Shown piece after piece: positions 1 through 8,537 of a stretch of DNA of 36,857 nt. The translations under genes were made by a program, and so were the position numbers. Position 1 is the first letter of the stretch, and each line of letters starts with the position of its first letter. The notes under the pieces are model-generated. The model was given only the letters and a program-made list of their open reading frames with translations. It was not told the DNA's origin and ran no database searches. The DNA comes from Candidatus Tayloriibacteriota bacterium (GTDB lineage: Bacteria; Patescibacteriota; Minisyncoccia; Phycocordibacterales; PALSA-1337): NCBI GenBank assembly GCA_003151615.1, contig PLXZ01000001.1, positions 315,267-352,123 of the forward strand. The letters are read 5' to 3'.

Positions 1-3000
1 CGGTCGCGAATTCGTCATCTTCGCTCGCAGCTGCAATTTCAGCCGGTACTACAGCGGTTAATTCAAACACCAACACAGTCGTCGGCAACGCTTCAACCTC
101 ACTGGCTTCAGGCATCAACGCGAACACGACGAGCGTAGTCGGATCGGCGTCGTCTTCATTGGCCTCAGCAATCTCTGCAGTCAATACTTCAGTCTTGAAC
201 GCGTCTTCATCACTCGCAGCCGGTATCAACGCCAACACAAACTCCCAAATCACTTCAGCAATTTCAACGATCAACACCAACACAAACGTAACCGTGCTGA
301 CCGCTTCAACGTCATTGGCAGCAACGATTCCGTTGGCAGTTTGGTCAACGGCAACGCGTTCTCTCACGTCATTCGGCTCGCTCGCCTCTGACGTCTGGAA
401 CATCGCGACCTCGACGCTCACAAATGCGGGTACGATCGGAAATGTCCTGGCGACAAACTCAACCGGTCTCACTGCATCCCAAGTCTGGTCATTCGGTGTG
501 CGAACGATCACGGCTGGTACACTCACTTCAGGAACATTGGCACTGCAGTCTGACGTGACGTCTGCCTCTTCATCGCTCGCCTCGGCCATTTCAGCCGCTT
601 CATCTTCGGTCGCGGCGAGCGTGAATGGCAATACCAACTCTATCGTCGGTTCCGCATCGACCTCGCTCGCGAATGCGATTTCCGCAGGTACAACAGCTGT
701 CAATTCAAACACCAATACGACGGTCGGAAACGCTTCGTCATCTTTGGCATCTGGAATTAATGCCAATACAAATACCAGCGTCTTGGCCGCTTCAACGTCC
801 CTCGGTGCGTCGCTCGCGACAGTCTCGGCCAACGTGACCACGGCAAACGGTAATGTGTTGTCGGCTTCTACATCTCTCGCCTCGGCAATCTCCGGAGTTA
901 ACACCGCGGTCGCGAATTCGTCATCTTCGCTTGCCGCCGCTATCACCGCCGGAACGGCCTCGGTTAACGCCAACACCAACGCCCAAATCGCTGCCGCCGT
1001 CACTACTATCAACGCAAGCACGAGTGCTACGGTGCTAACCGCGTCTACTTCACTCGCCGAAACCATTCCACTCGCGGTTTGGTCGTCGGCAACGCGTTCT
1101 CTCACAACATTTGGAAACCTCGCCTCTGACGTATGGAATATTGCGACATCTACGTTGACGACACCGGGTACGATCGGAAATGTCCTCGCAACAAACTCAA
1201 CCGGTCTCACCGCCTCCGACGTCTGGTCGTTCGGTACGCGAACACTCACCGCCGGTACGCTTACTTCCGGAACATTGGCGCTTCAGTCTGATGTGACAAG
1301 CGCTTCGACGTCGTTAGCCGCGGCAATATCAGCCGGTACGACGGCGGTTAACAGCAATACCAATACGACGGTCGGAAACGCTTCCACTTCACTGGCCGCC
1401 GCTATCACCGCTGCGTCGACGTCAGTGGCTTCAAGTGTCAATGCAAACACAAATTCAGCTATCGCAAACTCGACGAGTTCACTCGCCGCAACGATCAATG
1501 CCAACACGAATTCTATTGTCGGTTCGGCTTCAACATCGCTTGCTTCAGCAATTTCTGGAGTCAATACAGCAGTCGCAAACTCTTCAACGTCACTTGCTTC
1601 GGCAATCTCAGCCGGAACAGCCAGCGTCAATTCCAATACGAATACTATCGTCGGCAACGCATCATCATCAATCGCCGCAGGCGTGAATGCGAACACAAAT
1701 GCAATAGTTCTCGCCGCCTCAACGTCTCTCGGCGCATCCCTTGCAACAGTTTCGACAAACGTGACGACGGCAAACAGCAACATATTGTCGGCTTCAACTT
1801 CACTGGCCGCCGCTATCACCGCGGCATCCACGTCGGTTGCGACAAATGTGAATGCGAATACGAACTCCCAAATCACTTCAGCGATCAGCACGATCGACGC
1901 GAACACGAATGCAACCGTGCTGACTGCGTCTACATCCCTCGCCGCGACAATTCCTCTGGCAGTCTGGGCAAACGCAACGCGTTCTTTGACATCGTTCGGC
2001 ACATTGGCGTCTGACGTCTGGAACATTGCGACGTCGACATTGACGACTCCAGGTAGCATTGGAAATGTGCTGGCGAGCGGTTCTGTCGGCGGCGGCGGTT
2101 CAAATTTGACTGCTGCGGATGTTTGGTCATTCGGCACGCGAACGCTCACCGCCGGAACGCTCACTTCCGGCCAACTCGCGCTTCAGTCTGACGTGACGTC
2201 GGCTTCGTCTTCGCTTGCAACTGCGATTTCCGCAGTCAATACCGAAGTTGCTAACGCTTCCTCATCAATCGCCGCAGGCGTGAATGCAAACACAAATGCA
2301 ACGGTCCTTGCCGCTTCAACGTCACTTGCTTCCGCGATATCAGCCGGAACGGCATCAGTTAATTCAAATACTAATTCTGCGGTTTCAAATTCGAGCACTT
2401 CGCTCGCGGCTGTCATAAATGCCAATACCAATTCAGTGGTCGGCTCGGCATCAACGTCATTGGCCGCGGCAATATCAGCCGGTACAGCTAGCGTCAATTC
2501 GAACACCAACACCGTTGTCCAGAACGCTTCGACATCGCTCGCATCCGCGATTTCGGCAGGAACAGCCGCGGTTAACGCCAACACCAACAGCATCGTAAAC
2601 ACCGCTTCGACCTCAGTTGCGTCCAACGTGAATGCGAATACAAATACAATCGTAAACAATGCGTCGTCGTCTCTTGGTGCGACGCTTGCTTCGCTGCCGG
2701 CGACAATCTGGGCATATAGTTCGCGAACGTTGTCGTCATTTGGAACGCTCGCGACGGACATAACGGCGGACGTATGGAATGCGGCTAACCGAACACTCAC
2801 GTCATTGTCGCTCTCGTCCCAGACTCCATGGGTCGTAACAACTTCGAACTTCGGATCAGTAGTAGCCGGAAGCAATTATCTCGCGACAATTACGACGGTG
2901 TACAACGGAACGCTTACGGATTCGGCAAACCTTCCGACGGTCAGCGTTTATGATCCGAACGGAAATCTTGTCGTCAATGCCGCAAATCTAACCCGAATCG

Positions 3001-3767
3001 CAACCGGTACCTACACATATTCATACGCGACAGCCGGAAATGCCCAGGCCGGAACATGGGAAAGCGTATTCTCGGCTACGGTGGCAACGGGCAACACATT
3101 GCCGGGTATCGATTATTGGACGGTCGTGACGACGCCTGCGCAGGTCAAGATCAACAGCATTACGAACAATGTCACGCCTTCAATCGCGGCAAACGTCACG
3201 ATTACCGATGAAGGCCTGAGCGGCAACGAATACCAGTACGAATGGTGCGTTGTCTCCGATCCAAGCCAGCAGTGCGGTGCCGCGGGAAATGTGTTTGACG
3301 AAGTTGCGGCGAAATACATCAATCAAGGCCAGGATTTCAATACTACGTTAACCGCGACAGTTCCGAATCCGGGCACCTATTACTTCAAACTCGTCGTGTA
3401 CTTCGGCACGGAGGATTCCGTATCGTATCAGTCGTTTACGGCGGTAGCCCCTACGAATAGCGGAGGTTCGGGCGGAAACGGAGGCAGTGGCGGCTCTGGT
3501 GGTTCCGGCGGCTCCGGAGGGGGTGGAGGAGGCGGGGGCGGCGGAGGATTATCGATTCCGGCCGCTTCACCTCCGGCGGTTACCGGAGTATGCGGTAAAC
3601 CTGGAAACTTTAGTTGTAGCGGCAAGGTGAGTGCAGTCGACTTCGCAATCCTTCTGTATTTCTGGGGAACAAAGCCGCCATTCGCCAACAAATACGTCGA
3701 CATGAATCATGACGGAAAGGTGAATGCGATAGACTTCTCGATGTTCTTGTATAACTGGGGCAAATAA
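1..3767 (+). CDS. Giant repetitive surface fibre protein with C-terminal dockerin (5' partial)
   Basis: The reading frame is open from base 3, so the gene starts before the window; about 1254 residues are visible. Most of it is Ser/Thr/Ala/Asn-rich and built from short units of the type ASTSLAxAISAxxxxVNxNTN. These are interrupted by longer modules beginning IPLAVW and containing VWNIATSTLT and VWSFGTRTLTAG, starting at about 327, 1065 and 1950, with a divergent copy near 2690. A non-repetitive beta-rich region follows (about 2815-3450), then a Gly/Ser linker (about 3456-3550). The C-terminus is a dockerin-like pair of calcium loops; the second, DMNHDGKVNAIDF, has the canonical D-x-N-x-D-G spacing with a distal Asp. 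Dockerins bind cohesins, and the next two genes encode cohesin-like proteins, so this is probably an exported filament held at the surface by them. The N-terminus and any signal peptide are outside the window. The repeat part resembles phage-fibre and adhesin stalks in style only. Confidence 0.85.
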   Translation, partial: VANSSSSLAAAISAGTTAVNSNTNTVVGNASTSLASGINANTTSVVGSASSSLASAISAVNTSVLNASSSLAAGINANTNSQITSAISTINTNTNVTVLTASTSLAATIPLAVWSTATRSLTSFGSLASDVWNIATSTLTNAGTIGNVLATNSTGLTASQVWSFGVRTITAGTLTSGTLALQSDVTSASSSLASAISAASSSVAASVNGNTNSIVGSASTSLANAISAGTTAVNSNTNTTVGNASSSLASGINANTNTSVLAASTSLGASLATVSANVTTANGNVLSASTSLASAISGVNTAVANSSSSLAAAITAGTASVNANTNAQIAAAVTTINASTSATVLTASTSLAETIPLAVWSSATRSLTTFGNLASDVWNIATSTLTTPGTIGNVLATNSTGLTASDVWSFGTRTLTAGTLTSGTLALQSDVTSASTSLAAAISAGTTAVNSNTNTTVGNASTSLAAAITAASTSVASSVNANTNSAIANSTSSLAATINANTNSIVGSASTSLASAISGVNTAVANSSTSLASAISAGTASVNSNTNTIVGNASSSIAAGVNANTNAIVLAASTSLGASLATVSTNVTTANSNILSASTSLAAAITAASTSVATNVNANTNSQITSAISTIDANTNATVLTASTSLAATIPLAVWANATRSLTSFGTLASDVWNIATSTLTTPGSIGNVLASGSVGGGGSNLTAADVWSFGTRTLTAGTLTSGQLALQSDVTSASSSLATAISAVNTEVANASSSIAAGVNANTNATVLAASTSLASAISAGTASVNSNTNSAVSNSSTSLAAVINANTNSVVGSASTSLAAAISAGTASVNSNTNTVVQNASTSLASAISAGTAAVNANTNSIVNTASTSVASNVNANTNTIVNNASSSLGATLASLPATIWAYSSRTLSSFGTLATDITADVWNAANRTLTSLSLSSQTPWVVTTSNFGSVVAGSNYLATITTVYNGTLTDSANLPTVSVYDPNGNLVVNAANLTRIATGTYTYSYATAGNAQAGTWESVFSATVATGNTLPGIDYWTVVTTPAQVKINSITNNVTPSIAANVTITDEGLSGNEYQYEWCVVSDPSQQCGAAGNVFDEVAAKYINQGQDFNTTLTATVPNPGTYYFKLVVYFGTEDSVSYQSFTAVAPTNSGGSGGNGGSGGSGGSGGSGGGGGGGGGGGLSIPAASPPAVTGVCGKPGNFSCSGKVSAVDFAILLYFWGTKPPFANKYVDMNHDGKVNAIDFSMFLYNWGK

Positions 3768-3798
3768 GCGGGGTAAAATTATAAATAATTAAAAACAT

Positions 3799-4755
3799 AT
3801 GAAAAACATTATTCAAAAAATAAAATACGCGTCAATCATGGGGTTTCTCGGAACTGTCGCTGTGGTTGCGATACCAGCCTACGCTTCGGCCGCAACGGTT
3901 TATGTTCAGGCTTCGCGAACGACGCTGTCGGTGGGGGATACGGCGATTGTCAGCGTTAAAATTGACGCGGACGGGGGAGTGCTGAACGCGGTATCGGGCA
4001 CAATCGGATTGAAGTCGTCTTCGGCGACGAAACCGGTTTTGGCGGTCCAGCAATTCAGCCTGGGAGGTTCGGCATTTGGTTTGTGGCCGCGTACGCCGTC
4101 GTTATCAACCGATGGAAGTTTGATAACATTCGTTGGCGGAGTTCCCGGCGGTTTCAGCATCGAGGGCGCGACGATGTTTAATATTGTCGTAACGGCCACA
4201 AGCACCGGAACCGTCACCATAACGCCTGAAAACATGTCGGTATATGCAAATGACGGAAAGGGCACGCTCGTTCCGACTCAAATAAAGGGATTGACGATAG
4301 AGGTGGTTCCGGCAAAAGCGGGTTCCGTGCCGGTCAATGATTGGACGACGCTTCTTGCCTCCGACAAGACGGCACCCCAACCGTTCATCATCGTTCTCGG
4401 CCAGGATCCGTCGATTTTTAATGGCGCAAAATTCGCGTATTTCAGCGCGGTCGACAATGTTTCCGGAATTGACCATTATGAAGTCTCCGAAAATGGCGGA
4501 GCTTATGTCAGAAGCGGCAGTACGTATGTATTGCAGGATCAGACAACGCCGGTGACCTTGAGCGTCGTTGCCTACAACAAGGCGGGACTTTCGACGGCGG
4601 CGACGTACGGAATTTCTTCAAGCACGTCAACGTTTGCTTCGGCGCCGACCGCGGTCAAGTTGATTGCGATTGTCATAGTTATTGTCCTGATCGCAATCGT
4701 ATTGGCAATTCTCTGGTTTATATTCCGTAAAATATCGAAAAGACGAAAAGTATAG
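3799..4755 (+). CDS. Membrane-anchored cohesin-domain protein
   Basis: 318 residues. An N-terminal signal peptide ends around AYASA. A cohesin-like beta-sandwich follows (about residues 33-175): it opens with a strand and VGDTAIVSVKIDADGG, and has the FGLWPRTPSL and ITFVGGVPGGF elements typical of cohesin-like domains. After a short Ig-like region (GIDHYEVSENGG) comes one C-terminal transmembrane helix (about 286-310) and a basic cytoplasmic tail, RKISKRRKV. This topology places the cohesin outside the cell on a membrane anchor. The start is ATG 3799 in the context AAAAACATATG, with no Shine-Dalgarno sequence. It lies 31 nt after the dockerin fibre gene and 11 nt before a second cohesin gene, so the three probably form one operon. 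Cohesin-dockerin pairing is inferred from family knowledge. Confidence 0.82.
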   Translation: MKNIIQKIKYASIMGFLGTVAVVAIPAYASAATVYVQASRTTLSVGDTAIVSVKIDADGGVLNAVSGTIGLKSSSATKPVLAVQQFSLGGSAFGLWPRTPSLSTDGSLITFVGGVPGGFSIEGATMFNIVVTATSTGTVTITPENMSVYANDGKGTLVPTQIKGLTIEVVPAKAGSVPVNDWTTLLASDKTAPQPFIIVLGQDPSIFNGAKFAYFSAVDNVSGIDHYEVSENGGAYVRSGSTYVLQDQTTPVTLSVVAYNKAGLSTAATYGISSSTSTFASAPTAVKLIAIVIVIVLIAIVLAILWFIFRKISKRRKV

Positions 4756-4766
4756 GCGTTTAACAC

Positions 4767-6536
4767 ATGTTTCCAAGGACCCTTATAAAAAGAAATAGCC
4801 GAGCGCTCATTATGTCATTCATCATGACGTGGCTGTTCTTTTTTGCGTTGTCGGCGACGTCGGTTCATGCCGCGACGCTGACGTTCAGTCCGGTTACGGC
4901 GGCGGTTCAGGCCGGCAATATCGTCTCGGTCAAGGTTCTCGTCAATACCGACGGTGCGGACATCAATACGGTCGTAGCCACGATTCAGTTTCCGCCAAAT
5001 TTGCTTCAGGTAATGTCGATCGACCAAAGTTCCTCGATATTTTCACTGTGGGCTCAAAATCCGACGTTCTCAAATTCGGCCGGAACGGTGACTTTTACCG
5101 GCGGACTTCCGACTCCCGGTTTTACCGGGCAAAACGGGGAAATCGTCTCGATTATTTTCCGCGCATTAAAATCGGGCAGCGCGTCGCTCATTTATTCCAA
5201 CGCTTCCGTTTTGCAAAACGACGGCCTTGGTACGGATGTTTTGGATGCGACACAAGCCGGAACGATTGTCATTAAATCCGCGGCGCAGAGCCAGCCGGCA
5301 AATTCAGAAACTTCAAGCAGTGTGCCGCCGTTGCCGGTCATAACTTCAACGACAGATCCCAAACAAGACGCGTGGTATTCGAATACGTCCGCCGAATTCG
5401 GTTGGATGATTCCGAGCGGCGTGACGTCGATCGAAACCATTTTGAGCAAAAATCCAGACGCGACGCCGACCCAGATTTACGACAATTCGGTTTCCCAGCG
5501 GACGGTTGACGGTATCGCCGACGGTGTTTGGTACTTCAATCTTCGTTACATGAACGCAAACGGCTGGGGTCCGACGGCAAGTTACAAGATCAAAGTCGAT
5601 TCGACGCCTCCGCAGAACTTCGCTCTCAACGTGGGGACGCAGAATTCGCACAACATCGTCACGCTCGACGCAATCGACGCAATGTCGGGCATCGACCATT
5701 ATTCGGTGCAAATCGACGATGGGTCGCCCGTCAATGTCGCGGAGTCGAGTCTTCCTTCAAACGATAGCTATGTCTTGCCGACGCAAAATGAGAGAGAGCA
5801 CAGTCTCGTCGTAAACGCATACGACAAAGCCGGCAATTCAAGGGCATCCGACGCGCAATTTACGAGTCCGGCGATCGTTGCCCCGACTATTTCTCTTGCG
5901 CTTGCCGCTCCCAACGCTCAGACTGCCAATGCCACTTCTTCCGAATTCAAACGAGGCGATATCCTCAGCGTGACGGGTCAGACCCAGTATCCGAATACGA
6001 CAATCAATGTCTTCCTCAAAGCCGAAGGAACAGAGGCGAAAGAATACACGGTAACGACTCTCGCCGACGGATCCTATTCACTGCTGTCCGACCCGATTAC
6101 CAATACGGGGATAACGACCGCCTGGTCGCAACTGGCATTTTCCGGGGATGTACGGAGTCCTCTTTCAAATACGGTCAGCATTGCCGTCACTGACGGACTC
6201 ATAGTCCAAACCAGCAAATCACTCATATATATGCTCTCATACGCCATTCCCGCGACGCTTCTGCTCCTCGCCCTGTTATTTGCGCTCTATTTCGGCTGGC
6301 ATAAATTCTTCGGCTTGAAACGCCGCCTCAACAAGGAAGTTCAGCAGACCGTGAACGAAGCTCACCGCGCGCTCATGATATTCAAGGATGAATTAAATCG
6401 CCAATTAAAACAGCTCGAAAAAATAAAAGGAGACCGCGAGCTCAACAAAAAAGAGGAAAAAATATTCAAGGAACTTCAGGATAATATTGACGATATCGAC
6501 GCATTCATTGCGAAGAATCTGAAGAAAATTAGATAG
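4767..6536 (+). CDS. Large membrane-anchored cohesin-domain protein with Ig-like domains and cytoplasmic coiled coil
   Basis: 589 residues. A signal peptide ends near SVHAA. A cohesin-like domain (about 36-170) has the same landmarks as the preceding protein: AGNIVSVKVLVNTDG, FSLWAQNPTF and VTFTGGLPTPGFTG. Two or three Ig-like or fibronectin-like domains follow (about 190-470; one carries the IDAMSGIDHYSVQIDDG element also seen in the first cohesin protein). Then come one transmembrane helix (about 480-505) and a charged, helical cytoplasmic tail of about 80 residues that looks like a coiled coil. The tail is unusual for a simple anchor and could link the surface assembly to a cytoplasmic partner. 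The gene starts 11 nt after the previous stop and converges on the next gene with only 2 nt between stop codons. Confidence 0.82.
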   Translation: MFPRTLIKRNSRALIMSFIMTWLFFFALSATSVHAATLTFSPVTAAVQAGNIVSVKVLVNTDGADINTVVATIQFPPNLLQVMSIDQSSSIFSLWAQNPTFSNSAGTVTFTGGLPTPGFTGQNGEIVSIIFRALKSGSASLIYSNASVLQNDGLGTDVLDATQAGTIVIKSAAQSQPANSETSSSVPPLPVITSTTDPKQDAWYSNTSAEFGWMIPSGVTSIETILSKNPDATPTQIYDNSVSQRTVDGIADGVWYFNLRYMNANGWGPTASYKIKVDSTPPQNFALNVGTQNSHNIVTLDAIDAMSGIDHYSVQIDDGSPVNVAESSLPSNDSYVLPTQNEREHSLVVNAYDKAGNSRASDAQFTSPAIVAPTISLALAAPNAQTANATSSEFKRGDILSVTGQTQYPNTTINVFLKAEGTEAKEYTVTTLADGSYSLLSDPITNTGITTAWSQLAFSGDVRSPLSNTVSIAVTDGLIVQTSKSLIYMLSYAIPATLLLLALLFALYFGWHKFFGLKRRLNKEVQQTVNEAHRALMIFKDELNRQLKQLEKIKGDRELNKKEEKIFKELQDNIDDIDAFIAKNLKKIR

Positions 6537-6538
6537 TG

Positions 6539-7303
6539 CTACATGACCGGCGAAACGGTGGTGGTGACGGATGAAGATGCATTTATCCATTGTAATGCGC
6601 CCATTTTGACGTCGGCATACATTTTTTTGGTCGTCGTTGCCGCGCCTTTGATGTAATCGATTTCGATGACTCCGTTTCCAATGGTGATTGCAGCCGGCTT
6701 TATTTTATCGCCCAAAAAAAGTAGGTTTGTTCCGATGTGACCGGTCGATGTGGCGATGGCCGCCGTGAGATAGTAGACGGAGCCGAGCTGCGGGTCGTTT
6801 CGCGGGATGATGAATGCCACGTCGCTCATACCGTCAGCATTCAAATCGCCGTCGGCTTCCAATCCGCCGAAATACTGCTGTTGGGTTTGCGTGATAGTCG
6901 ACGACGCCGGTTTTGCCAATGCCGCGATGACGGATGCCGTTTGTTGGAAGGCGTTTTCGGGAACGGCTATGTTTATTTTTGAGCCGAATACCTGTTCCGT
7001 GCCCGTTGCCGCTATCGTCAAAATCATTGCCGCGGCAATGGTTATCGGTTTATCGACGGTTTTTATTATCAAGCCGATGATTGCGCCGTAGACCGCGTAT
7101 ACAATGACGAAAAAGACAAAAGAAACCGCCAGCTGGTCGTTTTGCGGAATCGTAAAGAGATTTATGGCCGGTTGCAGTGAAATCCAGCCGAGCAGGTCGC
7201 CGACAAAACCGCCCGTCGTCGTTTCAAACGTGAGATATGCCGCGACGATGACGCCGATAAAAATTCCAATGATACTCGTCTCCAGAACCGTGAATTTTTT
7301 CAT
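6539..7303 (-). CDS. Membrane protein with an FG-GAP-like calcium loop
   Basis: 254 residues. The N-terminal half has three predicted membrane helices (about residues 8-28, 58-85 and 88-105). The C-terminal half is probably extracytoplasmic and carries the acidic loop DGDLNADGMSDVAF. The D-x-N-x-D-G-x-x-D spacing matches FG-GAP or dockerin-like calcium loops. I do not recognise a named family. The start is set by a -10 box TACAAT (7310-7315 on the minus strand, preceded by TGA) that ends 6 nt before the ATG. It diverges from the YbjQ-like gene and converges on the cohesin operon. Its place beside cohesins and its calcium-type loop make a surface role possible but unproven. Confidence 0.7.
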   Translation of the reverse strand: MKKFTVLETSIIGIFIGVIVAAYLTFETTTGGFVGDLLGWISLQPAINLFTIPQNDQLAVSFVFFVIVYAVYGAIIGLIIKTVDKPITIAAAMILTIAATGTEQVFGSKINIAVPENAFQQTASVIAALAKPASSTITQTQQQYFGGLEADGDLNADGMSDVAFIIPRNDPQLGSVYYLTAAIATSTGHIGTNLLFLGDKIKPAAITIGNGVIEIDYIKGAATTTKKMYADVKMGALQWINASSSVTTTVSPVM

Positions 7304-7342
7304 TGCTAGATTGTATCATGAAATAAATGATATAATGAAGCC
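7304..7342. promoter_or_regulatory. Divergent leaderless promoters
   Basis: Minus-strand -10 TACAAT (7310-7315) and plus-strand -10 TATAAT (7331-7336) are each preceded by TGA, giving extended -10 elements. Each ends exactly 6 nt before its ATG (7303 minus, 7343 plus). The two elements form a near-perfect inverted repeat, ATTGTATCA and TGATATAAT. With a start site about 7 nt after the -10, both mRNAs would be leaderless. Confidence 0.7.
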
Positions 7343-8473
7343 ATGAAAACAACGGGACTTTCGGGAAATGAAATATATTGTTTGGATAAAATCGGCTACA
7401 AGGCCGGGGATTTGGTCGTGGGCAACAGCGTGCATGCCCTTGGTTTTGGCCGCAGCATCGGTTCCGGATTTCGGGCCATGGTCGGCGGAGAGGTAACTCA
7501 GTTTACGAGCCTGATTGAAGAGGGCCGCGCGGCCGCGTTGGCGCGCCTCGAAAAAGAAGCGACCGATGCGGGAGCAGTCGGAATTACCGGCGTGACGAGC
7601 GAGCTTGTTTTCCACGGAAGCAACATCGAATTTTTGTCGGTCGGGTCTTCTTTACATACGAAAGGAACGACGACGAATGAACAGCTCGGCTTCAGCACTT
7701 CGACCGACGGACAGGATTTGTTTGCTCAGGTGGACGCGGGCTACAAGCCCCTCAAATTTGTTTTTGGAAACGTGGCGTATTCGATCGGCTTGGCTGGCGG
7801 GATTATCGGGTCGCTCAAAACCCTGGCCCGCGGTGAAATTCGCGAATTTTCGGATATTTTTAACAAGACGCGGCATTTGGCATTGGATCGAATAACCGCA
7901 GAAGCAGCCAAACACGGAGCCAATTCAATCGTAGGAATCGAGACAACAATTTTGCCCTTGATGGGAACCGGTTTGCAGGAAATGCTCATGATAGGAACTG
8001 CGTCATATAATCCGGCGCTGCCGAAGGACAGCATTGTTTCGAGCGATCTTACTCCACAGGAAATGTGGAATCTCAATAAAATGGGGTATGCGCCGCTGAA
8101 AATTTTGATTGGCACGTCGGTCTATTCGCTCGGCCTTGTCGGCGGACTGACTTCATTTGCCAAGTCATTTACCAAAGGCGAAATTCCCGAACTTTCCCGC
8201 ATGATTTACGATGCACGCGAAAACGCACTTGGCATTATCAACAAGGAAGCCGATGCGATTGGCGCGGACGAGGTTGTTGGTGTGAAGACATATGTTTATC
8301 AGCTCGGCAGCGGATTGATCGAATTTTTGGCAATTGGAACGGCGGTGAAAAAAGTAGCCGGCCTGAAAAATCAGAGTGCCGAATTGCCGCCGCAGGCGTT
8401 TACTCCGGATTGGGATACATTTGTCAATACTGCGGAAACAAGTTTCGGCGTCGGCTTGAACAAGAGGCCTTAA
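7343..8473 (+). CDS. Triple YbjQ/UPF0145-like domain protein
   Basis: 376 residues made of three tandem copies (about 1-115, 118-235 and 240-350) of a YbjQ-like (UPF0145, DUF74) domain. Each copy has a hydrophobic segment GDLVVGNSV, PLKFVFGNVAYSIGLAGG or PLKILIGTSVYSLGLVGG. This is followed by an R/KGEI- or GGEV-x-x-F/LS segment and then a helix with ...A...I..EA...GA..V.G. Single-domain YbjQ proteins of known structure form pentamers; the biochemical function is not established. Three fused copies suggest a different ring stoichiometry. The start follows a TATAAT box by 6 nt. No signal peptide is seen, so it is probably cytoplasmic or membrane-peripheral. Confidence 0.8.
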   Translation: MKTTGLSGNEIYCLDKIGYKAGDLVVGNSVHALGFGRSIGSGFRAMVGGEVTQFTSLIEEGRAAALARLEKEATDAGAVGITGVTSELVFHGSNIEFLSVGSSLHTKGTTTNEQLGFSTSTDGQDLFAQVDAGYKPLKFVFGNVAYSIGLAGGIIGSLKTLARGEIREFSDIFNKTRHLALDRITAEAAKHGANSIVGIETTILPLMGTGLQEMLMIGTASYNPALPKDSIVSSDLTPQEMWNLNKMGYAPLKILIGTSVYSLGLVGGLTSFAKSFTKGEIPELSRMIYDARENALGIINKEADAIGADEVVGVKTYVYQLGSGLIEFLAIGTAVKKVAGLKNQSAELPPQAFTPDWDTFVNTAETSFGVGLNKRP

Positions 8474-8484
8474 TTATAAATTAG

Positions 8485-8521
8485 CACGTCGAGGGTACTC
8501 GACATAAGTGTCCGCGAGTAC
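8485..8521. repeat. Palindromic dispersed repeat, copy A
   Basis: A perfect hairpin GTCGAG-GGTA-CTCGAC (8488-8503) runs into ACATAAGTGTCC. An overlapping alternative hairpin uses GTACTCG (8495-8501) and CGAGTAC (8515-8521). The 16-mer TACTCGACATAAGTGT (8496-8511) recurs in opposite orientation at 11105-11120. It sits in the gap before the membrane-protein gene. Confidence 0.6.
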
Positions 8522-8537
8522 GCTTCCCTTAAATCAA

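Noticed and set aside
1-2815. CRISPR-like or satellite repeat array
   Set aside because: The periodicity is in frame, in the protein; DNA copies differ at synonymous sites and there are no uniform spacers.
1283-2875. Long minus-strand open frames (293 and 230 codons) opposite the fibre gene
   Set aside because: They are mirror images of the low-complexity repeats: Ala/Val/Glu-rich antisense with no start signal or known domain. The plus frame has dockerin, linker and continuity.
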